Assembly (NCBI RefSeq): GCF_008974145.1
Contig: NZ_BJKP01000035.1
Location: 1 to 37,778 of the forward strand
DNA: 37,778 bases
Source: Microcystis aeruginosa NIES-4325
GTDB taxonomy: Bacteria; Cyanobacteriota; Cyanobacteriia; Cyanobacteriales; Microcystaceae
Reading direction: 5' to 3'
This document shows, in pieces, positions 25,545-36,600 of this stretch. How positions within the stretch are numbered: the first letter of the stretch is position 1; the number at the start of each line of letters is the position of its first letter. Made by a program: the position numbers and the translations under genes. The notes under the pieces were generated by a model. It did no database searches and had not been told where the DNA came from. It was given only the letters and a program-made list of their open reading frames with translations.

Positions 25545-26555
25545 ATGGGTAAACAAAGAATCTTATCTGGTGTGCAACCAACCGGCAATTTACATTTAGG
25601 CAATTATCTCGGTGCGATCCGCAATTGGGTGGAGGGACAAAAAGACTACGATAATTTCTTTTGTGTGGTCGATTTACACGCGATCACCGTTCCCCATAAT
25701 CCCGCCACTCTTGCGGAGGATACTTTAGCAATTGCCGCTTTATATTTAGCCTGCGGAATTGATTTAGAATATGGGACGATCTTTGTCCAATCCCACGTTA
25801 AAGCCCATACGGAATTAACTTGGTTATTGAATTGTATCACCCCTTTAAATTGGTTAACTGATATGATTCAATTTAAAGAAAAAGCGATTAAACAGGGGGA
25901 AAATGTTGGCACGGGTTTACTCGATTATCCCGTACTGATGGCCGCCGATATCCTACTTTACGATGCCGATAAAGTACCCGTAGGAGAAGATCAAAAACAA
26001 CATTTAGAATTAACTCGCGATATAGCCGTTAGAATTAATCATCTTTTTGGGCAACCGAAACAACCAATTTTAAAACTTCCCGATCCGATGATCCGCAAGG
26101 AAGGAGCGCGGGTGATGAGTTTAACCGATGGCCGGAATAAAATGTCTAAATCCGATCCTGCCGAGATGAGTCGGATTAATATTCTTGATAGTCCCGATGT
26201 CATTGCTAAAAAAATTAAACGCTGTAAAACCGATCTAGTAAAGGGTTTAACTTTCGATGATCCAGAACGTCCCGAATGCCATAATTTACTAACTCTCTAC
26301 AGCATTTTATCAGGAAAAAGTAAAGAGGTGGTCGGGGGAGAATGTGCCGATTTAGGTTGGGGACAATTTAAACCGATGTTAACAGAAGTCACCATAGAAT
26401 CTCTGAAACCTATTCAGGAAAAATACGCCCAAATTAGAGAGGATAAAGATTATTTAGCCACAGTTTTGCGGCAAGGTCGTCTCAAAGCAGAAGCGGTAGC
26501 AAATCAAACCCTCGATCGAGTCAAAAATGCCATGGGTTATTTACCACCATTTTAG
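25545..26555 (+). CDS. trpS: Tryptophan-tRNA ligase
   Basis: This class Ic aminoacyl-tRNA synthetase charges tRNA-Trp. The 336 residues are normal for bacterial TrpRS. The HIGH-equivalent is TGNLHLGNYLG (13-23), the tryptophan-pocket region includes LLDYPVLMAADILLY (125-139) with VGEDQKQHLELTRDI, and the signature lysine loop is NKMSKSD (198-204). The start MGKQRILSGVQPTGN is canonical. Upstream, gatacaataaaat (around 25506-25518) could be a -10 region and a HIP1 octamer lies at 25530-25537, so the gene probably has its own promoter. Confidence 0.96.
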   Translation: MGKQRILSGVQPTGNLHLGNYLGAIRNWVEGQKDYDNFFCVVDLHAITVPHNPATLAEDTLAIAALYLACGIDLEYGTIFVQSHVKAHTELTWLLNCITPLNWLTDMIQFKEKAIKQGENVGTGLLDYPVLMAADILLYDADKVPVGEDQKQHLELTRDIAVRINHLFGQPKQPILKLPDPMIRKEGARVMSLTDGRNKMSKSDPAEMSRINILDSPDVIAKKIKRCKTDLVKGLTFDDPERPECHNLLTLYSILSGKSKEVVGGECADLGWGQFKPMLTEVTIESLKPIQEKYAQIREDKDYLATVLRQGRLKAEAVANQTLDRVKNAMGYLPPF

Positions 26556-26792
26556 GGATAATTTTCGGGTGCATCTCATAATTATTAATCTACTCAGTTG
26601 AGATTTTTCAAGGAAAACTCGCTGCTTTATCAGTCGATCTTTAACTCTTGGTGGGGTTCTACCCCCCCCAATCCAGGGTAAGGGAAGGAGAATGATTACA
26701 AGAGTTATTAAATTAAGCGCAACTCTGGTGATATTTTGGTAAAATAAGGACATAATTGAAACTATCAAAACACTTACCTGTCCTTTGAGATT

Positions 26793-27836
26793 ATGGTTGT
26801 AGAGTCCCAGCGAAAACAAAAAAAACTATCGGAAGATGAGTCTCGTCCAATTGCCAATAAGGAACAAAACTCTTATCTAGCAGAGGGAATTGTTGATCAT
26901 CAATCAACTCAGATTGCCCCTTCCTCCTTACTACAGCCATTTTCTCCAGAGTTAGAAAAAGATAGAGCCAACAAATTTAATTTTCTTAAAGAAATTCTGA
27001 TTAGTCATCTTGGTCAACCTTTTTACTCAGACAACGGCTTTATTCTTTATCAAGGAGATGCCACAGACTTTTTGTCTAAACTATCTCATAGTGACATAAA
27101 AATTGACCTCACTGTTACATCACCACCTTATAATATTGGCAAAGAATATGAACGAGTTCTTTCAATCAATGACTATGTTGATTGGTGTGCTAATTGGCTG
27201 CGGCAAATTTATCAGATTACTCAAGATAACGGTGCTTTGTGGCTAAATGTTGGTTATTTAGAAGTACCAGAAAAGGGATTATGTGTTCCGATTCCCTATC
27301 TTCTTTGGGATAAGTCTCCCTTTTATCTTTTACAAGAAATTGTCTGGAAATATGGGGCAGGTGTTTCTACAAAAAATCGTCTTAGTCCTCGCAATGAAAA
27401 ATGGCTTTTTTATCTCAAAAATTGCCAAGAATATACTTTTAACTTAGATAATATTCGTGACCCTAACGTTAAGTATCCCAATCAAAAGAAAAATGGTAAA
27501 TATCGTTGTAATCCTCTCGGTAAAAATCCTTCTGATGTGTGGGAAGTTCCTAAAGTCACTACAGGAGAAAAGCGCAGTTCTAAGGAAAGAACCGGACATC
27601 CCGCACAATTTCCTTTAGCAATTGTCGAGAGAATTATACAAGCTTCATCTAATCCCGTAGAAATAATACTTGATCCCTTTGCCGGTTCTTGTTCTACGGG
27701 AATAGCGGCCTTGGGATTAGGAAGAATTTTTGTGGGTTTTGAAATTCGACAAGACTATTGCGAGATAGCTGCAGAGAGATTTAAAAGATTTAAAAAAGAA
27801 AGAAGCAATACTCATATTCAAGGATCATTATTCTAG
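26793..27836 (+). CDS. Type II DNA methyltransferase, beta-class amino-methyltransferase
   Basis: The protein (347 residues) has motif IV TSPPY (109-113) before motif I DPFAGSCSTG (294-303), the beta-class order. SPPY favours N4-cytosine methylation, though N6-adenine cannot be excluded. The AdoMet/target core starts near GFILYQGDATDFLSKL (82-97). About 75 residues of charged, poorly conserved sequence precede it, and an internal start is possible although ATG 26793 is the first. The gene converges on a ScaI-like endonuclease gene with a 4-base overlap (CTAG, 27833-27836). Together they form a type II restriction-modification system. The related M.ScaI acts on AGTACT (established); the same target here is inference. 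Confidence 0.88.
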   Translation: MVVESQRKQKKLSEDESRPIANKEQNSYLAEGIVDHQSTQIAPSSLLQPFSPELEKDRANKFNFLKEILISHLGQPFYSDNGFILYQGDATDFLSKLSHSDIKIDLTVTSPPYNIGKEYERVLSINDYVDWCANWLRQIYQITQDNGALWLNVGYLEVPEKGLCVPIPYLLWDKSPFYLLQEIVWKYGAGVSTKNRLSPRNEKWLFYLKNCQEYTFNLDNIRDPNVKYPNQKKNGKYRCNPLGKNPSDVWEVPKVTTGEKRSSKERTGHPAQFPLAIVERIIQASSNPVEIILDPFAGSCSTGIAALGLGRIFVGFEIRQDYCEIAAERFKRFKKERSNTHIQGSLF

Positions 27837-28423
27837 ATTTTTTGATACAATTGGAGCAATTTATAATTTTCTACGTCAGAGGAAAGACGCGATTGTTGAC
27901 CTGTAGCTGCCTTTTGCCCAATCCAATCCCCAGAATCAATCCAACCGAAACGAATTAGTTTAATCTGAGGATTAGTAGTATGAGAAAACTTCTCAAAGTT
28001 AACTGCTAAATAGTATCCAGACTTACCTTTTTTGCTGTTATTAGAATTTTGAGCATAGCTTCTGTTGCCATATATATGTCTAGGATCAGAGGAGGTTTTG
28101 ACTTCAATTGAAAAAAAGTCATCAGGTATATAGACAATATCTTTATCAGATATACTGATATCTCCTCTCCAGAGATCGGGAGATTTTGCTTTTAGTTCTA
28201 AAGGAATTAATTCATGAAGTAGAAAACCCATAATTTGAGGTTTAGGGAAGATATCCCTACCAATTCTAAAACCTTTTGTGCCTAACTGAGAATTAAAAAT
28301 TGATTGCCAAGATGTTAAAACAACATCAACAATTGCATCGGTAGATAGGGGATGTCTTTCCACAAGTCTTTGGGTGATAGATAACCAATTACTAGGAGAG
28401 ACATCTGCATAGGGAGAGTTCAT
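27833..28423 (-). CDS. Type II restriction endonuclease, ScaI-like family
   Basis: The 196-residue protein matches the ScaI-type endonuclease family as I remember it: MNSPYADVSPSNWLSITQRL, DIFPKPQIMGFLLHELIPLE, KDIVYIPDDFFSIEVKTSS and GNRSYAQ followed by KSGYYLAVNFEKF. The IEVK segment (Glu107, Lys109) with Asp101/Asp102 upstream fits a PD-(D/E)xK active site. The start ATG 28423 gives a family-typical N-terminus. The gene runs tail to tail with the methyltransferase, sharing the CTAG stop overlap. No reading-frame damage is visible. While reading both strands I found no AGTACT in the window, which suits this specificity but was not machine-checked. Confidence 0.75.
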   Translation of the reverse strand: MNSPYADVSPSNWLSITQRLVERHPLSTDAIVDVVLTSWQSIFNSQLGTKGFRIGRDIFPKPQIMGFLLHELIPLELKAKSPDLWRGDISISDKDIVYIPDDFFSIEVKTSSDPRHIYGNRSYAQNSNNSKKGKSGYYLAVNFEKFSHTTNPQIKLIRFGWIDSGDWIGQKAATGQQSRLSSDVENYKLLQLYQKI

Positions 28424-28744
28424 CTATAGTTTTTTTCCAGCGTCATTAGATACAGCAACTAATATTAACGCAACCACCTCCCCCTATCCCAATACCTAAA
28501 ATCCATGACTAATCTTCATTAATCTCCCGATCTTCTGTACCGGTTAACTGACAGAGTTCACAAATTTTGCGGAAGTCGAGCATTTGTACTAAAATTTTCT
28601 AGGTGCAGTTTCAATGCAGTACAGCTTATTCTTGCCCTGTGGTTGAGGAAAAAAAACCTGTCCCTAATGCCGATGTTAACGAGAAAAGGGACAGATTGGC
28701 TCAATTGCATGAGATTATTTTGACGGGCCAGACGGCATCAGGAA
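28424..28744. other. Intergenic region between the type II endonuclease gene and groEL
   Basis: Apart from the groEL terminator at its right end, I see no gene that can be supported. A 24-codon minus-strand ORF (28509-28583) lacks support. The left 15-100 bp should hold the endonuclease promoter, but no convincing -35/-10 pair is visible. Confidence 0.5.
28649..28694 (-). terminator. Rho-independent terminator of groEL
   Basis: Read on the minus strand, ctgtccct pairs perfectly with agggacag over a 21-nt loop (stem arms at 28687-28694 and 28658-28665), directly followed by eight or so T residues (28649-28656). It lies about 50 bases beyond the groEL stop, in the right orientation. Confidence 0.75.
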
Positions 28745-30454
<1,710 letters not shown>

Positions 30455-30481
30455 TTAGCACTCTTAGGGCTTGAGTGCTAA
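30455..30481. promoter_or_regulatory. CIRCE operator (HrcA binding site) of groEL
   Basis: ttagcactc, a 9-base spacer (ttagggctt), then gagtgctaa form the exact consensus inverted repeat TTAGCACTC-N9-GAGTGCTAA. It lies 37 bases upstream of the groEL ATG. HrcA binding to CIRCE represses groE genes in bacteria including cyanobacteria (established). Confidence 0.97.
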
Positions 30482-30501
30482 TCCCGGTGTGCGGTTATTG
30501 A

Positions 30502-30522
30502 GGAGATAAGGGTGTTATCTCC
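30502..30522. promoter_or_regulatory. Second palindrome upstream of groEL
   Basis: ggagataa-gggtg-ttatctcc is a perfect 8-bp inverted repeat, 20 bases beyond CIRCE on the promoter-distal side. It could be a further operator or a structured 5' element. It does not match any element I can name. Confidence 0.45.
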
Positions 30523-30543
30523 CCACGGCAGACTGAATTGAGT

Positions 30544-30576
30544 TAAAAAAAAATAAAAAAAGACCAAGATGGCCTT
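30544..30576 (-). terminator. Probable terminator of the K+ channel gene
   Basis: On the minus strand aaggcc-atctt-ggtctt forms a 6-bp stem with one G-U pair, followed by a T-rich run interrupted by one A (30544-30559). It lies 30 bases past the stop at 30606. The stem is weak but the T tract is long. Confidence 0.55.
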
Positions 30577-30605
30577 CTAGTTTGACAAAAAAGGATAACT
30601 CTCAT

Positions 30606-32630
30606 TTACCTCGATTTCGGGTTAATGGGAATAGCCAATGCTTGAACTTGAATTTTTTTTAACTCGGAAACTAATCGAATCGCCTGCTGTTCGTAGAGGG
30701 GGGCGCCCAGGAGCGCTGGCAAATTTTCCATGAGATCGCTGGCGGTTTTCAGGGGACAATTAGAAAAACGACTGATTACGGTGGGTGCTTCTGCGGCAAT
30801 ATTGCGGTTAAAGGCTTTTTCCACCCGCACGCGCCAAGTTTTGGGAGTGCGACGACCCTGTTCCACCCGTCGCAGTCCGTTGATGGTGGCCAGCACCACA
30901 ATGCGATCGCCGATGCGTAAATTGAGATAATCTTCGGGCATTAATTTCGTGGTTTCCCGTTCTCGTTGGTGTAGGATCGGCACGACTCGATAACCGTAGG
31001 CAATATCCCCGATCGAGCTACCATTGAGAGTATCTCCGGCTTCGATCTCGTATTCTGTCACCAGAATCGTTTTTTGCGCCCAACGGAACAGATAGATGAT
31101 ATTTTCTCCGAAAGCCGCTCCCGTAAAGGCTTCTGCCGCCACGGTGTTGGTTCCTAAAATGTGAGATTGGGGTAGAATTTGACTTAATTGTTGACTAAGG
31201 TTGTCGTCGGTGGTGCGGATGACTAAGTAGCTTTGGGGGTTGAGTTTGCGGGTGGTTAGGGCCACTTCTAAATTGAGGATTTCGTCATCAGTAACGATCG
31301 CTATACTTTTAGCCCTATCTAAATTGACATTTTTTAAAGATTCTTCGATATTTCCCGTCATCAGGGGCATTTTTGGCAGCATAGTCCCATCAAAATCCCT
31401 ATTTAAGCTCACCCCAACGATCGCCTGTTGCATTTCTAGTAATAAATTAGCCACTTCTCTGCCGACTCGACCTAAGCCCACAATAACGATATGATTCTGT
31501 TGGGGAACTGGGGGACGGTTAGGGATAAATTGAAATCTTGATGATAATAAAGTTTCTGTCAAAATGGCATAGAGAACCCCGATAAAAGCGGTTCCAGCTA
31601 AGGTTAAAAAGAGACTAAATAGCTGCATCCACCAGGGAACCGCATTTAAATCTTCGGGGTTAGAGCCACCGAAAACATCGCCGTAACCACCTAATAAAAG
31701 GATCGCTGTTCCTGAAAGAGAGGAAATAAAGGAAGCTCTCGGGGCGTAGAGATGGAAAAGAAAAGTCCCGATAATTACTAGGAGGATAATGATAAATACT
31801 GACAGGAAAGCCACCCGATGAATTTGCTGCTGAAAACTCAATTGCCAGAATTGTTGGATTTCTTTGAGGAATTTCTGCCAAAAATCCCGCAACTTCTGGG
31901 GAGAATTTGACGGTTTCTGGCGGGTAGAATCGATGTTTTGATAGGTAGTCTCTATAGTGGTAATGGTATCACCAGCCCGGATAGTAGTGGTGGGAGACCA
32001 TTGATAAAATCCGGCCCTTAAAGGTTCATCGGGGGCTGTATGTGCTAACAGACGACGGGTGGGGGTATTTAAATCACCTAAAAAGCGATCGAGTAAACCA
32101 TCTTCGGGGCTAATTTGTCTCTGGATAATCCGCAATTTCTGACCGTCGAGATGCAAAAAACCGAGGGTTTCTGTGCCTAATGTGGCTAAAGCAAAGGCAT
32201 TGGCGGGTAGTTGGGTGGGTTCATAGGCGATAAAATTGCCTAAACGTTCCTTAAGTAGCTGATTGAGATTATCTTTAGAAGAACGCACCACTAAGCGGGT
32301 AAGGGGATTTAATTGCCGAATAATTAGGGCAGTGGTGGCATTAATTCGCTCATCACTGGTGACAATTAAAGCAGCCCGACAGCGATCGATTCCCGCTCTT
32401 GCTAAAATGTTTTTTTGACGACAATCACCGATAATTATTTCCTCTAATAAATCGGGAAAATCATTAATTTCCCAACTGGGAGGCTGTATTAGTTCGATAC
32501 CGACAACGCTAACCCCAAACTCTTTTAAAGACTTGACGCAGTGTTGTCCGAGACTACCCAATCCACACACTAAAAAGCGATCGGCTGACTTGACATTCCC
32601 ATGGACAAAGCTGAGAGATTCTTGGTTCAT
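30606..32630 (-). CDS. Potassium channel-like protein with RCK (TrkA-N) domains on both sides of the pore
   Basis: This 674-residue protein starts with a TrkA-N/RCK Rossmann domain (RFLVCGLGSLGQH, 19-30) and a regulatory C-terminal lobe. Two transmembrane helices (about 273-293 and 335-360) enclose a pore loop with filter-like sequence LLLGGYGDVFGG (311-322). A second RCK domain follows (HIVIVGLGRVGREVANLL, 380-397) with another C-terminal lobe (about 520-600). RCK domains bind nucleotides or Ca2+ and gate K+ flux (family knowledge). The filter reads LGGYGD rather than the usual TVGYGD. The N-terminal RCK before the pore is uncommon. It sits in the plasma or thylakoid membrane. No operon partner is visible; groEL lies downstream beyond a probable terminator. 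Confidence 0.82.
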   Translation of the reverse strand: MNQESLSFVHGNVKSADRFLVCGLGSLGQHCVKSLKEFGVSVVGIELIQPPSWEINDFPDLLEEIIIGDCRQKNILARAGIDRCRAALIVTSDERINATTALIIRQLNPLTRLVVRSSKDNLNQLLKERLGNFIAYEPTQLPANAFALATLGTETLGFLHLDGQKLRIIQRQISPEDGLLDRFLGDLNTPTRRLLAHTAPDEPLRAGFYQWSPTTTIRAGDTITTIETTYQNIDSTRQKPSNSPQKLRDFWQKFLKEIQQFWQLSFQQQIHRVAFLSVFIIILLVIIGTFLFHLYAPRASFISSLSGTAILLLGGYGDVFGGSNPEDLNAVPWWMQLFSLFLTLAGTAFIGVLYAILTETLLSSRFQFIPNRPPVPQQNHIVIVGLGRVGREVANLLLEMQQAIVGVSLNRDFDGTMLPKMPLMTGNIEESLKNVNLDRAKSIAIVTDDEILNLEVALTTRKLNPQSYLVIRTTDDNLSQQLSQILPQSHILGTNTVAAEAFTGAAFGENIIYLFRWAQKTILVTEYEIEAGDTLNGSSIGDIAYGYRVVPILHQRERETTKLMPEDYLNLRIGDRIVVLATINGLRRVEQGRRTPKTWRVRVEKAFNRNIAAEAPTVISRFSNCPLKTASDLMENLPALLGAPLYEQQAIRLVSELKKIQVQALAIPINPKSR

Positions 32631-32715
32631 AGATTCTGCTTGTCTTAAAAAATAGAATGCTTTTTCAAACTTTTAATCCCGCTTTAATTACCCTTTAATC
32701 TAGCCTTAATTTTCT

Positions 32716-32750
32716 CTTAATAAGAAGGGTGTCTGACAATTTTCAACACC
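32716..32750. repeat. Dispersed 35-bp repeat, copy 2
   Basis: cttaataagaagggtgtc onward aligns without gaps to 13395-13429 (29 of 35 identical). It contains a hairpin, gggtgt/acaccc (32727-32732 and 32746-32751), that is imperfect in the other copy. It lies just beyond the stop of the SWIM gene, where it may act as a weak transcript end. Confidence 0.65.
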
Positions 32751-32757
32751 CACCTAA

Positions 32758-33597
32758 TTATAACATACCAGCATTTTTATTGCGTACCCGTTGATACATT
32801 TCTTCCATTACTTCGATAAAGGAAGTATTCTTATCCCAAAATGCAGGATAATCACCGGCTTTTTTAATGACAATTGCGGGAATAGTTGCCGATTTAACTA
32901 ACTGAGGGTTTTCTGGTAAACGTTGATGGGAGTGCCAAAATTCTTTGAGATCAATTGTTTCTGCTGCTGGTATAGTTTCGGGTTTAGTGTGATAGGAAGT
33001 TCCGGGGTTAAGAGGAATTTTTTCCTCTTGGATGGAGGAGGAAAGCAACTTACCGAGAGGAGTTTTTGCTAACTCTTGCAGTAATTTTTGACGAGAGATA
33101 CCCCGTAATTCAAATAAGAGGAAAGGATCCTGATCTAATTGGGAAGCAACGAGGTAATAAACTCCTGCGATATGTTTACAGGGATTTTCCCAATCGGGAC
33201 AGGAACAATTGGTGATAAAATCCTTTTGATTGTGGGGTAATAAGTGGAGATTCAGATCGCTAAATGCTTCATCAATATTATCGGGAACTTCTTTGAGCAG
33301 CAGTTTAGAGATCATACTCGCTCTTGAACCAAGATTATATAAAGCTTGTGACCACTCTGCTTTAGTAATTGGTTTAATCTCGATACTCACCCTATACAAA
33401 GGTTCTTTATAAACTCCAAAGTAGGGATTAATGGAACCTCGCACCTGAGCAGTAATTAAATTACCATCAATTTTATAATTCTTGACTTTATCATTTTTGG
33501 CGTAGGAACGTCCTCGACTCAAGCGCGCTGAGTCAGTAAATTCTTCTAGTGCTTCTATAAAGCGTTGTCCCCACCAAGTTTTACTAAATTTATTCAT
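32758..33597 (-). CDS. SWIM zinc-finger protein, partner of the SNF2 helicase
   Basis: The 279-residue protein opens with the family-typical KTWWGQRFIEALEEF and RLSRGRSYA. It contains a SWIM zinc finger at 131-142 (CSCPDWENPCKH: Cys131, Cys133, Cys140, His142). SWIM domains bind DNA or proteins. In bacteria this protein is regularly encoded beside a SNF2 helicase, as here, where it follows the helicase gene by 13 bp on the same strand. The ATG at 33597 is well supported by similarity of the N-terminus. A joint role in DNA repair or chromatin-like remodelling is inference. Confidence 0.9.
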   Translation of the reverse strand: MNKFSKTWWGQRFIEALEEFTDSARLSRGRSYAKNDKVKNYKIDGNLITAQVRGSINPYFGVYKEPLYRVSIEIKPITKAEWSQALYNLGSRASMISKLLLKEVPDNIDEAFSDLNLHLLPHNQKDFITNCSCPDWENPCKHIAGVYYLVASQLDQDPFLLFELRGISRQKLLQELAKTPLGKLLSSSIQEEKIPLNPGTSYHTKPETIPAAETIDLKEFWHSHQRLPENPQLVKSATIPAIVIKKAGDYPAFWDKNTSFIEVMEEMYQRVRNKNAGML

Positions 33598-33610
33598 GGG
33601 TTTACCTCGG

Positions 33611-36600
33611 TTAAATAATTGTCTGTTTATTCAATGCGATTAACTGACGAAAACTTTCGTTATCTAATTCCGTTAACCAGGATTCATCATTACTAACAAT
33701 AGCATTAGCTACCTTTTTCTTTTCCTCGATCATTTCATCAATTCTTTCCTCTAAGGTTCCCAGAGTGACAAATTTATGCACGAAAACATTTTTTTGTTGA
33801 CCAATTCTAAAAGCGCGATCAGTTGCTTGATTTTCCACCGCAGGATTCCACCAACGATCGAAATGAAAAACATGATTTGCTTTGGTTAAAGTAATCCCCA
33901 CTCCCCCAGCTTTTAGGGATAAAATAAATACGGAAGGTTCTGTTTCGGGATGTTGAAATTCTTCGATCATTTGTTCTCGTTTTGGTTGAGAAGTCCCCCC
34001 GTGAAGATAATAGGTATTATAGCGAAAAGTTTGTTTGAGGTACTTTTGTAAGGAGTCACCGATTTCAGTAAATTGAGTGAAAATTAGCAGACTATCTCCC
34101 TCTAAAATTACTTCTTCTAGCATTTCTCCCAAACGCTCTAACTTATGCGATCGTTCAGGAGTAAAAGCACTGTTATCCTGTAAAAATTGACGCGGGTGAT
34201 TACAAATTTGTTTCAAGCGCATCAGGGTAGATAAAATTAATCCTTTGCGTTTTATTCCCTCCGCTTCTTCTAATTGTTTTTCCACTTCTTTGATGACAAC
34301 TTCGTAGAGAGAAGCTTGTTCTTTAGTTAAATTACAATACTGTTTGTTTTCCACTTTATCAGGCAAATCTTTAATTATCTGCTTATCGGTTTTTACCCGA
34401 CGCAGAATAAAAGGTTCCACTAATTTTTTGAGAACCGTGGACTGGAGACGATCATTTTGTTTTTGGATTGGCACTTCAAAAGCTTTACGAAATTGAGTTT
34501 CTTTACCTAAATAACCGGGGTTAAGGAAGTTAAAAATTGACCATAAATCAAGCAGTCTATTTTCTACTGGAGTTCCCGTTAATGCGAGACGATGTTGTGC
34601 AGATAAACTCAAGATTGCTTTAGTTTGTGCCGCTTTAGGATTTTTGATATTTTGTGCTTCATCAATTACTAAACGTTGCCAAGATTGCGATTTAAATAAT
34701 TTCAAATCCTTGCGAACTAAGGTAAAAGAAGTAATGACGATATCCTTTTGACTAGCTACTGTCTGAAATTCGCTCTCATCTTGATAGCGCTTACTACCAT
34801 GGTGGATTAAAACCTGAAGATGGGGGGCAAATTTTTCAATTTCTTTTGCCCAATTTCCCACCACAGAAGTAGGTGCAACTAGCAGAGTTGGTAAAACCTT
34901 ATTATCTCCCTCTCTTTCCCCAATCAATCTAGCAATTACCTGTAGGGTTTTTCCTAATCCCATATCGTCAGCAAGACAACCATTTAAACCCAATTGTTCT
35001 AGGTATTGAATCCAGGCAACTCCGCGCTTTTGGTACTCCCGCAGCGTTCCTTGTAATTGGGGAGGATTTTCGATCGGTTCTAGTTGACTAGGATTTTGTA
35101 ATTTCTCTAGCATAGAACCTAAAAAATTATCGGTTTCAATAATAATCTCCTCTGGGTATTCGGCAGCTTTTTTCATTAATTCAATCAGATTCATCTCAGG
35201 ATTTTCCTGCTGATATTTCTGCCAAAAATCCAGCATTTGCTGCATTTTATTTTGTTCTAATTCTACCCATTGACCTCGAAATTTAACTAAGGGTGTTTTG
35301 GTGTTAATTAATTGTTGCCATTCCTCTTGACTGATAGTTTCTTCCCCGATGGCTAATTCATATTGATATTTAATGATGTTTTCGAGGCTAAAAATCCCTT
35401 TACTAACGGGGGTAGATTTGCCCGATTTAGAAGTAGTTTTTAGCCGAACTTTAGCGCGTTGACGGCCTTCGGGAGTCCACCAAGCGGGAATAATTACCTT
35501 ATATCCCGCATCTTCTAAAATCCAAGCAGTTTCTTTTAAGAAAGTAAAAGCTTCTGTAAGGTTGAGATAAAATCCCGTCGGTTTATCCGTTTCTAATCCT
35601 TGCCAAATGGGTGGATAAATACGGGCAGCATAACCCAAACTTAGTAAAATATTTTTGTCTAAATCTTGACCAAAATGCGCTCGTATGCTTGTTCTAGTTT
35701 CCGGTACTGCATACCAATATTCGTCTAATTCTAATCCCAGGGAGGGGTCTTGTTTAGAGATGAGGATAAAAGTAATTTGCCACTGTTCAATATTATCGTC
35801 TGGCGCTTCCGTTAGTTTAAAACCGAGGGTAAAATTAGATATATTTTGGTCTCCCAGTAATTGCTGTCTCCAAGTTTGCCACTGTTGATATTTTTCTAAG
35901 GCAGCGGCAGTTTGTAGGAATCCAGCAGCCTTAGTCACAGAGAAGCAATCACCTATAATTGTCTCGCTAATTTTTTTATCAAAACTGGCAGGAATTGCCG
36001 TATTGGCGACAATTTCATTGAGGAGACATTCGGAGAAGTGCCGGAGTAGGGTTTTGGGATCGTATAATTGTGGTGAAGCATGGGGATTTTCAGCACCAGC
36101 AAGACAAATGCGGGGAAGATATTCGAGATAGCGATCGAGATTGGGTTCGTAGGTTGCTGATATAATTTCCCAAAGAGGATAGATGGCAAAGTTAGCGTTT
36201 TTCTGGTTATTTGTGGCTAATTCTCTATATTTAAAAGCAGGAATATAGTTATCTTTGAGAATTATTTCTTTAAAAGCTTGACTGTAGTGATACCAAAAAA
36301 GTAAATCTGCACCTAACTGAATCTCTGAGGAGTTGTAAAGACAGATAAAGTGCAGATCATTGAGCAGTTTAAGTACAGGATTAAGGGGATAACAATCAAT
36401 TTGCCAAGATTGCCATTGGCTATTTTCTGGGGGTTCTTTTTCTAGATAACGCAGTAATTCTAAGGAGGGTAAAGGTTGATTATCTTGGCTAGGTAAAAGA
36501 AAGTAGCGGGGGACAAATTGCCGACTAAGAGGATTATAATTCGATTGAACTATTCCTAATTCTCCAGTGAGAAAGCTAGTTAATTCTTCTTTGCTTAACT

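Noticed and set aside
28509-28583. 24-codon minus-strand ORF (MLDFRKICELCQLTG...)
   Set aside because: It is short, lacks a ribosome-binding site and has no recognised relatives; it may be a remnant but cannot be supported.
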